Part shown: one piece after another, positions 6,376 to 10,854 of the stretch
Numbering within the stretch: position 1 is the first letter of the stretch
Layout: the number at the start of each line of letters is the position of its first letter
Source: Gemmatimonadota bacterium
Lineage (GTDB): Bacteria > Gemmatimonadota > Gemmatimonadetes > Longimicrobiales > Longimicrobiaceae
NCBI GenBank assembly: GCA_019348265.1
Contig: JAHWJV010000072.1
Coordinates: 1-10,854 of the forward strand
DNA: 10,854 bases
Direction of reading: 5' to 3'
The notes under the pieces: generated by a model
What the model saw: the letters and a program-made list of their open reading frames with translations, nothing else
Databases searched by the model: none
What the model was told of the DNA's origin: nothing
Translations under genes and position numbers: made by a program

Positions 6376-6807
6376 TCAGTTCGGAGCCCCCTCCCCTCCC
6401 TCACCCATCGGCCACGCCGCCTGCAGCACCGTCAGGGGAGTTTCGTGCGGCGGCAGTTCGCCCACCTCCAGCACGAACTTGTAGCTCCCGGGACGGCGGA
6501 AGCCGATCCCGACCAGCGTGAAGATCTGCGTCGCGCTGGCGAACTCCCCCGGCTCCACCCGCGGCGGAACGAGGTCGCCGCCCGCCTCGAACAGCACGCC
6601 GCCGTCCTCATCGACCAGCCGCACCCGGACCGGGAAGTTGCGCCCCGAATCGGCGTACTCCGCCTGAATCCGGAAGATGAACACCATCTTCGGATGCACG
6701 GTCGGGAAGGAGGTCGCGGCCATGCGGTCGAACCCGCCCAGGACGTTCAGCTTCCCGTCCTGCGACATGTTGGCGTCGTCGGCGAGGAGGGCCATGGGGA
6801 TGTGCAT
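6376..6807 (-). CDS. DUF6941-like protein of unknown function
   Basis: A 143-aa soluble protein without signal peptide or membrane segment. The opening ALLADDANMSQDGKLNVLGG, then FPTVHPKMVFIFRIQAE, VRLVDEDGG and a final PGSYKFVLEV stretch followed by PLTVLQA match what I recall of the DUF6941 family, small predicted beta-sandwich proteins with no assigned function. The alternation of hydrophobic and polar residues supports a beta-rich fold. The start could be ATG 6807 or M5 at 6795; neither has a Shine-Dalgarno sequence, and the upstream edge of 6807 touches the 7-bp-unit inverted repeat. It is the first gene of the minus-strand operon; the kinase begins about 32 bases after its stop. The gene is convincing from conservation and codon pattern; the family name is from memory. 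Confidence 0.78.
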   Translation of the reverse strand: MHIPMALLADDANMSQDGKLNVLGGFDRMAATSFPTVHPKMVFIFRIQAEYADSGRNFPVRVRLVDEDGGVLFEAGGDLVPPRVEPGEFASATQIFTLVGIGFRRPGSYKFVLEVGELPPHETPLTVLQAAWPMGEGGEGAPN

Positions 6808-6810
6808 AGA

Positions 6811-6947
6811 GGCTATCGGCTATCGGCAATCGGCTATCGGTCTTCAGTACCCGCTATCTCGGGGAGTGCACGCTGCGGGCCGACTTAACAGTAGAGATTA
6901 CGACTGACGACCGACGACCGATAGCCGATAGCCGATAGCCGATCGCC
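6811..6947. repeat. Spaced inverted repeat of 7-bp tandem units in a divergent promoter region
   Basis: The left arm (6811-6842) carries four tandem 7-bp units GGCTATC, with one GGCAATC variant. The right arm (6916-6947) carries four units CCGATAG/CCGATCG and is the reverse complement of the left at 30 of 32 positions. The spacer (6843-6915) is about 73 bases and less GC-rich than the genes. Just inside the right arm, GACGACC/GACGACC forms a further short repeat (6906-6919). The element fills most of the 197-base gap between the divergent DUF6941-like and sigma factor genes, so it must sit within or beside both promoters. No clear sigma-70 -35/-10 pair was found in it. Confidence 0.88.
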
Positions 6948-7004
6948 AAGCAACCTTTTCGCTCCTGTGGGGCATCACATGATCCGGACCCTTGAACGCC
7001 AGCG

Positions 7005-7547
7005 ATGACCGAGGCCGAGCTTATCCGTCGAGCGCAGCAGGGAGAGGAGGCCGCGATCGAGGCGCTGTACCGGCGCCACGCCGGTCGCGTGTACACGGTC
7101 GTGCGGCGGATTACGGGGGAGGACTCCCAGGCGGACGACGCGGCGCAGGAGGCGTGGCTGCAGGTGGTGAGGGGGCTGGGCTCGTTCCGTAGCGAGTCGC
7201 TCTTCTCGACCTGGCTGCACCGGATCGCGGTGAACTGCGCGCTGTATCGGCGCCGGCGCGATCGGCAGCGGGAGCAGGAGGCGGATCTGCCGGCGGGGCT
7301 GGCGGACGAGGGGGCTCGGGACGAGCCGGTGCTGCGCGTGCGGCTACAACGGGCGATGGACCGGCTGCCGGAAGGGATGCGGAAGGTGCTGGTGCTCCAC
7401 GACGTGGAGGGGTACACGCACGAAGAGATCGCGGAGATGCTCGGCGTAGCTCCGGGCACGTGCAAGAGCCAGCTATTCAAGGCCAGGGCGAAGATGCGAT
7501 CGTTCCTGCGCCCACAGATTGAAGGAGAGGAAGTATGCAGCACCTGA
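7005..7547 (+). CDS. ECF-family RNA polymerase sigma factor
   Basis: A 180-aa sigma-70 family factor with only regions 2 and 4, the ECF layout. Region 2 covers about 8-85: ALYRRHAGRVYTVVRRI, the -10 recognition helix around DDAAQEAWLQVVRGLGSF (44-61) and FSTWLHRIAVNCALYRRRR. Region 4 covers about 110-167, with LPEGMRKVLVLHDVEGY and the helix-turn-helix HEEIAEMLGVAPGTCKSQL. It should redirect RNA polymerase to a small stress regulon and is expected to be held by the zinc-binding anti-sigma factor whose start overlaps its end by 13 bases. ATG 7005 has no good ribosome binding site, but the conserved domain begins immediately, so an earlier start is unlikely. The upstream GCAACCTTTT at 6950-6959 is a weak candidate for an autoregulated -35 element. 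Confidence 0.95.
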   Translation: MTEAELIRRAQQGEEAAIEALYRRHAGRVYTVVRRITGEDSQADDAAQEAWLQVVRGLGSFRSESLFSTWLHRIAVNCALYRRRRDRQREQEADLPAGLADEGARDEPVLRVRLQRAMDRLPEGMRKVLVLHDVEGYTHEEIAEMLGVAPGTCKSQLFKARAKMRSFLRPQIEGEEVCST

Positions 7548-8176
7548 GCGAGGAGACTCTCGCGCGGCTGGTGGACGAGGCGGCTGTGGAGGGGGAGGCG
7601 CTCCACCTCGAGACGTGCGAGGATTGCCGGATCGAATTGGAGGAGATGAAGGCGCAGACGCGCGCGCTGGCGCTCCTTCCGGAGATCACGCCGCCGGCTG
7701 TCGCGTGGCCCTCGGTCCGGCGTCGCTTGTCAGCCGAGGAACTGCTGCGGGCGGCTGCGGGCCGGCGGACGGGGCTCGGCTGGCCACTCCGCGCGGCGGC
7801 AGGCCTGACCCTCTTCCTGGCAGGCGCCGCCACCGGCGCTCTGGCCCTGCGCGGGACGGCTCCTGGCGAGCAGGTCGCAGCGGCGCCCACGCAGCCGGTC
7901 GCGGAAGCCGATGATCTGGAGCAGCGCCTGCGCGCGGCGGAGGACGAGTACGTGGCGGTCCTGACCGAGTATTCCATGGCGACGGAATCGGCGGACCCCG
8001 TGGATCCGCTGAACAGGCTGGCCGCGCTGGAGGGGATCGTCCTCACCACCCGTGCCGCCCTCGAGGAAGCACCCGCGGATCCGGTGATCAACGGGTATCA
8101 CCTCTCGGCGGTCGGGCAGCGCGACGCCATGCTTCGCCAGATCGACGACCGTGACAACGAAGAGCCGTGGTTCTGA
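7535..8176 (+). CDS. Zinc-binding transmembrane anti-sigma factor
   Basis: A 213-aa membrane protein. The N-terminal cytoplasmic part carries the HxxxCxxC signature of zinc-associated anti-sigma domains (H24, C28, C31), followed by a helical stretch to about residue 75. One transmembrane segment lies at about 85-105 (LRAAAGLTLFLAGAATGALAL), and a charged, partly helical extracytoplasmic domain runs from about 110 to 213 with no recognised family. It should bind the ECF sigma factor encoded just upstream and release it on an envelope or redox signal. The start ATG lies inside the sigma gene, preceded by GGAG at 7524-7527 with a 7-base spacer, so the pair is translationally coupled. The last residues EEPWF are aromatic and acidic; a C-terminus of this kind could be a ligand for the PDZ protein encoded next, which is inference. 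Confidence 0.92.
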   Translation: MQHLSEETLARLVDEAAVEGEALHLETCEDCRIELEEMKAQTRALALLPEITPPAVAWPSVRRRLSAEELLRAAAGRRTGLGWPLRAAAGLTLFLAGAATGALALRGTAPGEQVAAAPTQPVAEADDLEQRLRAAEDEYVAVLTEYSMATESADPVDPLNRLAALEGIVLTTRAALEEAPADPVINGYHLSAVGQRDAMLRQIDDRDNEEPWF

Positions 8177-8219
8177 GCCGAACAGCGACAACTGAATCGA
8201 GTGAAAGAAAGGGGCGAAT

Positions 8220-9131
8220 ATGCGGAGGACGACGATGCTGGTCGGTGCGGTCCTGCTGACCCTGGGGAGTGTCGCGGCCGAGGTGGAGGCGCAGCGGATG
8301 CCTCCACGTGGAGCGCAGGGACGCGTGCTCGCGGCGAGAGGTAGGCTGGGGATGATGTTCCGGGAAGTGGAGGATCGGGTGATCGTTACCAACGTGCTGC
8401 GCGACTCACCGGCTGAGGGAGCTGGAGTCCAGGTAGGGGATACGATCTCGCTCTGGAACGGCCGGCGGGACGTGGCTATCGCGATGCGGGAGCGGCCGCT
8501 GCAGCCGGGCGACACCGTACGCGTGCGGGTGCGGAGAGGGGCTGAACGAGATCAGACGCTGGCGATGGTGGCGGCGGACGTCCCGGAGAGAGTCCTCTCC
8601 GCGCGGCGCACGGAAGACGGCGACGAAGTGATCGTCGTCAGACCGGAGGCGATCGAGCGCCGGATGCGGGGGCTGTCGGACAGCCTGATGGTTCGCGCGG
8701 ATAGCCTGCACGAGCGACTCCAGCTCCTGATGCGCGACAGCCTCGGCCCACGACTCCGCGAGCTCGAGCGGAATCAGCTCCCGGAAATCGAGGCGCGGCT
8801 CAGGCGGTTCGCGGATGGAGAGTCGATCGTGATCGACCTCGGGCGGCGCTCCGTCGCGGGAGCGGAGTTCACCGAGGTGAACGCGGGTCTCGCGGAGTAT
8901 TTCGGGACGGACGACGGAGTGCTGGTGCTCAAGGTGGCGCCTGAGACTCCAGCCGCGCGTGCGGGACTTCAGGCGGGCGACGTGGTCGTCAGGGCCGACG
9001 GTGAGACCGTCGGCGCCATCTCCGAGCTACGCCGCGTGGTCGCGCGCGCTCAGAGCCGGGACGATCGGAGGGTGAAGCTGGAGGTGCTGCGGAGATCCCA
9101 GCGCCGAGAGCTGGAGATGAGCTGGGAGTGA
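8220..9131 (+). CDS. Secreted double-PDZ protein with no protease domain
   Basis: A 303-aa exported protein. Residues 1-24 form a signal peptide (MRRTT, hydrophobic core LVGAVLLTLGSVA, likely cleavage near VEA-Q); no lipobox cysteine is seen. PDZ domain 1 spans about 40-118 (VIVTNVLRDSPAEGAGVQVGD). A charged helical segment, probably a coiled coil, covers about 140-198 with leucines and arginines in heptad-like spacing. PDZ domain 2 spans about 213-300 (FGTDDGVLVLKVAPETP, AARAGLQAGDVVVRADGE) and is of the HtrA/DegS type. No trypsin-like catalytic domain or GNSGG motif is present. It begins 43 bases after the anti-sigma stop with AAGGGG at 8209-8214 as ribosome binding site, so it is probably the third gene of the sigma operon. 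A sensor or scaffold role in the envelope is inferred. Confidence 0.9.
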   Translation: MRRTTMLVGAVLLTLGSVAAEVEAQRMPPRGAQGRVLAARGRLGMMFREVEDRVIVTNVLRDSPAEGAGVQVGDTISLWNGRRDVAIAMRERPLQPGDTVRVRVRRGAERDQTLAMVAADVPERVLSARRTEDGDEVIVVRPEAIERRMRGLSDSLMVRADSLHERLQLLMRDSLGPRLRELERNQLPEIEARLRRFADGESIVIDLGRRSVAGAEFTEVNAGLAEYFGTDDGVLVLKVAPETPAARAGLQAGDVVVRADGETVGAISELRRVVARAQSRDDRRVKLEVLRRSQRRELEMSWE

Positions 9132-9144
9132 ACTGAACGTGCGA

Positions 9145-9345
9145 TCACGCCGTCAGGCCGAACTCGTACTGGTTGGGCTCGGCCTTGGCGGCGTGCGCCA
9201 CGTTGGACCAGCCGCAGCTGTTGCACTGGAGCTGAGTGGAGTGCGCGGTCCAGTGCTTGGCTCCGCAGCTGGGGCACTCGGGCTCCAGCCCGCGGCGGGC
9301 GAGCTCGAGGAGGAGCAGGATGGACAGTGCGAGGGCGGCGATCAT
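9145..9345 (-). CDS. Small membrane-anchored zinc-ribbon protein
   Basis: A 66-aa protein. It opens with a hydrophobic helix (MIAALALSILLLLELA), followed by a basic pair and a zinc ribbon with CPSC (C24, C27) and CNSC (C41, C44), then a short polar tail ending YEFGLTA. The predicted topology is one membrane span with the ribbon in the cytoplasm. The function is unknown; many short proteins of this build are uncharacterised. The frame also allows a GTG start at 9405, adding 20 residues of Pro/Arg-rich sequence, but the ATG placed at the start of the hydrophobic helix is more natural; neither has a clear ribosome binding site. The gene converges on the PDZ gene with 13 bases between stops. The paired cysteines and the clean helix argue against a shadow frame. 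Confidence 0.72.
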   Translation of the reverse strand: MIAALALSILLLLELARRGLEPECPSCGAKHWTAHSTQLQCNSCGWSNVAHAAKAEPNQYEFGLTA

Positions 9346-9615
9346 GGTCCGGTCGGAGAGCGGTGGGGTCGGTCCTTCCCTGGGTTCGCAGAGAAGTCTC
9401 GGCACATAGGAGGCGCCACTTTACAGCGTCTGCGCGCATCGCTGAGCAGACAACTTCCGGGCCAGGTCTCCGTCCGCTCGCTTCGCCCTCGGTAACCTGT
9501 TGCCGCACAAAAAGTAGACTCGCGCGGCGCAGCACTGGCCCTCCGTTCCGACGGCGCAGCGGACCGGAAAAGCTTGCCGGCAGCGGGACCAAAGATTTCC
9601 CACCCCAGGACGGAA
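9346..9615. other. Intergenic region without convincing genes
   Basis: Between the small zinc-ribbon gene and the terminator hairpin I see no convincing coding sequence. A 60-codon minus-strand frame (9421-9603) has a Cys/Arg-rich product with no recognisable motif. An AGGAGG at 9408-9413 on the plus strand is not followed by a start codon at a usable distance. The region presumably holds the promoter of the zinc-ribbon gene; I cannot point to boxes. Confidence 0.5.
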
Positions 9616-9654
9616 ACGCAGAACAGCCCCGGATGCTCCGGGGCTGTTCTGCGT
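9616..9654 (-). terminator. Strong hairpin terminator of the DUF3618-type gene
   Basis: An 18-bp perfect stem (9616-9633 with 9637-9654) closed by a 3-base loop, GC-rich near the loop. On the minus strand it follows the stop codon at 9678 by about 23 bases and is followed by TTTCCGT, a short and weak T tract. On the plus strand it is also followed by only three T's after CGC. The position fits termination of the minus-strand gene; use in the other direction is possible, but no plus-strand gene ends nearby. Confidence 0.85.
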
Positions 9655-9677
9655 CGCTTTCGCGCCGGATCGGCCGA

Positions 9678-10854
9678 TTACATCCGGCGCGGATCCGCGA
9701 TGCTGCCCCCCTCGGGCCCACCGGGTGCGAACGCGCCGGTCCCGGTCTGCGTCCCGCCAGTCTGGGACCCGCCGGTCTGCGAGGCTCCCAGCCCGGAGCT
9801 GCCCGTCTGCGACGCACCGAACCCGGTGCTGCCGCCCTGCCCACCGGTGTTCTGCGATGCACCCGTCTGGCCGCCGGTGCCGGTGCCGGGGCCTGCCGCC
9901 TGCGCGCCGGTCGATCCGCCAGCGGAGCCCGTGAGCCCCTGCTCCTGTGCAGCTTCGCGCGCGGTGGTCTTCAGATCCTGCGCGGCTTCCTTGACGTTCG
10001 ACTGCAGGGTCTGGATGGCCTCCTGCGCGGAGCTCTGCGCCTCCTCTACGACGCGCTGCGCCACCTGCTGAACCTTGCCGGTCGTCTCCTCCGCGATGCC
10101 CCGGGCGCGGTCGAAGAGCTGGTCGCGCTGGCTGCCCATCAGCTCGGACTCGCGGCGCGTGCTCGGCACCGCCAGACCGGCGGTGAGCCCGAGTGCGATC
10201 GCCGCGGCACCGATCACCAGCGGGCTTTCCACGATCGCATCCTGCAGGCGGTGCTCGATGCGACCTGCCTGCGAGCGGGTCTGCTGCGCAAGGCTGCCGG
10301 CCGCCGAGCGCGCGCGGGCTGCTGCGTCGCCGATGACTTCGGTCGTGCGGCCGACGACCTCACCGGTCGCCTCACGGGTCCGGCCGGCGATATCGCTGAC
10401 CGACTCCTGTGCGCGGCCGGTCAGGTCTTGAGCGCGGTCGCGCACGCCGCCCGTCGCCTGCCCCGCCCACTCCGCCGCGCGGTCGAGCTTCCCGGGCTCG
10501 TTGTACATGCCCGCGTGCTCGTCCTGAGGCGTGAAGCCATCGGAGCGGGGCTGGTAGATTATCTCCGTCTCGCCGTACGACTCGCTCCGGCGGCCATTGT
10601 ACAGGAGCCAGCCGAGCCCGATGCCCACCATCGCGGCGGGGATCGGATTATCGCGGAGCGCGTCTGCGATCCCGCGGCGGGTGTCAGTCACCCGAACTGC
10701 TGCGTTTCGTGCCATATGCTCGGCCCTCCCGATGGTGGCTTCACGGATGTTGTGCTTGACCTCGCTGGTCGCTTCGCGGATGTTCTCCCGGACCTGCGCC
10801 TTGATATGGTGCGGGTTGAGCCGCTCCCCGATTCCATCCAGGGTATGGCTCATG
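9678..10854 (-). CDS. DUF3618-type membrane protein with LEA-like helical repeats and Gly/Ser/Thr/Gln tail (5' end beyond window)
   Basis: At least 391 aa. The visible N-terminus MSHTLDGIGERLNPHHIK matches the middle of the DUF3618 motif (R-x(2)-M-S-x-T-[LI]-D-x-I), so M at 10853 is probably internal and the gene likely continues past the right edge. Residue numbers count from that Met. An 11-residue duplication follows (VRENIREATSE / VKHNIREATIG, 21-42). A glycine-rich transmembrane segment lies at about 70-86 and a second at about 211-230. Between them (121-207) and after the second (240-305) are long Ala/Arg/Glu/Thr amphipathic helices resembling late-embryogenesis or YtxH-like stress proteins. 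The tail (310-375) is low-complexity GASQTG-type repeats. Such proteins are usually linked with membrane or osmotic stress, but no biochemical role is established. A terminator follows. Confidence 0.85.
   Translation of the reverse strand, partial: MSHTLDGIGERLNPHHIKAQVRENIREATSEVKHNIREATIGRAEHMARNAAVRVTDTRRGIADALRDNPIPAAMVGIGLGWLLYNGRRSESYGETEIIYQPRSDGFTPQDEHAGMYNEPGKLDRAAEWAGQATGGVRDRAQDLTGRAQESVSDIAGRTREATGEVVGRTTEVIGDAAARARSAAGSLAQQTRSQAGRIEHRLQDAIVESPLVIGAAAIALGLTAGLAVPSTRRESELMGSQRDQLFDRARGIAEETTGKVQQVAQRVVEEAQSSAQEAIQTLQSNVKEAAQDLKTTAREAAQEQGLTGSAGGSTGAQAAGPGTGTGGQTGASQNTGGQGGSTGFGASQTGSSGLGASQTGGSQTGGTQTGTGAFAPGGPEGGSIADPRRM
9729..9926 (-). repeat. Degenerate GASQTGG-type repeats in the protein tail
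   Basis: This stretch encodes the C-terminal low-complexity tail of the DUF3618-type protein. Short imperfect repeats of Gly-Ala-Ser-Gln-Thr-Gly with TGG and TGT variants occur about six times, for example at residues 331-334 and in two near-identical copies, FGASQTG and LGASQTG. The DNA copies differ at synonymous sites, so the array looks old and kept at protein level rather than freshly amplified. It is probably disordered and flexible. Confidence 0.8.

Noticed and set aside
6854..7606. Minus-strand open frame of 250 codons across the sigma gene and the heptamer repeat
   Set aside because: Antisense to the ECF sigma factor; its end simply translates the repeat units.
7477..8091. Minus-strand open frame of 204 codons under the anti-sigma gene
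   Set aside because: Ser/Ala/Arg-rich shadow of a gene with a clear zinc motif and membrane helix.
9408..9413. AGGAGG on the plus strand as a ribosome binding site of a hidden gene
   Set aside because: No ATG, GTG or TTG at a usable distance, and no coding pattern follows.
9421..9603. 60-codon minus-strand open frame in the intergenic region
   Set aside because: No motif, irregular composition, no ribosome binding site.

Overview
The window is GC-rich, densely packed bacterial chromosome, with most genes spaced tightly or overlapping by a few bases. Likely source: a Gemmatimonadota-like soil or environmental bacterium (Longimicrobium-type). This rests on overall gene style (a receiver/HD-GYP regulator, an ECF sigma/anti-sigma/PDZ cluster, a DUF6941-like protein, short palindromic tandem repeats between genes) and is a weak inference, because no rRNA or marker gene is present. 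I see no phage, transposase, CRISPR, tRNA or rRNA.

Layout. Bases 1-50 may be the end of an upstream gene. On the plus strand follow a PLP-dependent threonine/serine dehydratase (123-1115) and a receiver plus HD-GYP response regulator (1126-2244), then a 33-bp near-perfect inverted repeat made of 8-bp units (2248-2327), which abuts the start of pdxH (2332-2910). pdxH converges with, and overlaps by 10 bases, a five-gene minus-strand operon. In transcription order (6807 down to 2901) that operon is: DUF6941-like protein, soluble GAF-histidine kinase, alpha/beta hydrolase, YjbQ-type thiamine-phosphate synthase, double-hotdog MaoC dehydratase. A second inverted repeat of 7-bp units (6811-6947) lies in the divergent promoter region between this operon and a plus-strand stress-type cassette: ECF sigma factor (7005-7547), zinc-binding membrane anti-sigma factor (7535-8176) and a secreted double-PDZ protein (8220-9131). 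A small membrane zinc-ribbon protein (9145-9345) converges on the PDZ gene. A strong hairpin terminator (9616-9654) closes a DUF3618-type membrane protein (9678 to the right edge), which is probably cut at its N-terminus by the window end.

How the genes may work together. The sigma, anti-sigma and PDZ genes form a plausible envelope-signalling unit. The kinase and the hydrolase are separated by 7 bases, which recalls hydrolase-assisted stress sensors (RsbQ/RsbP), though this is only an analogy. The orphan HD-GYP regulator and the orphan kinase could be a cognate pair. The dehydratase uses PLP and PdxH makes PLP, so that proximity may have metabolic sense. The most unusual non-coding signals are the two inverted repeats: different unit sequences, but the same construction of about four short tandem units per arm and arms of 32-33 bp.
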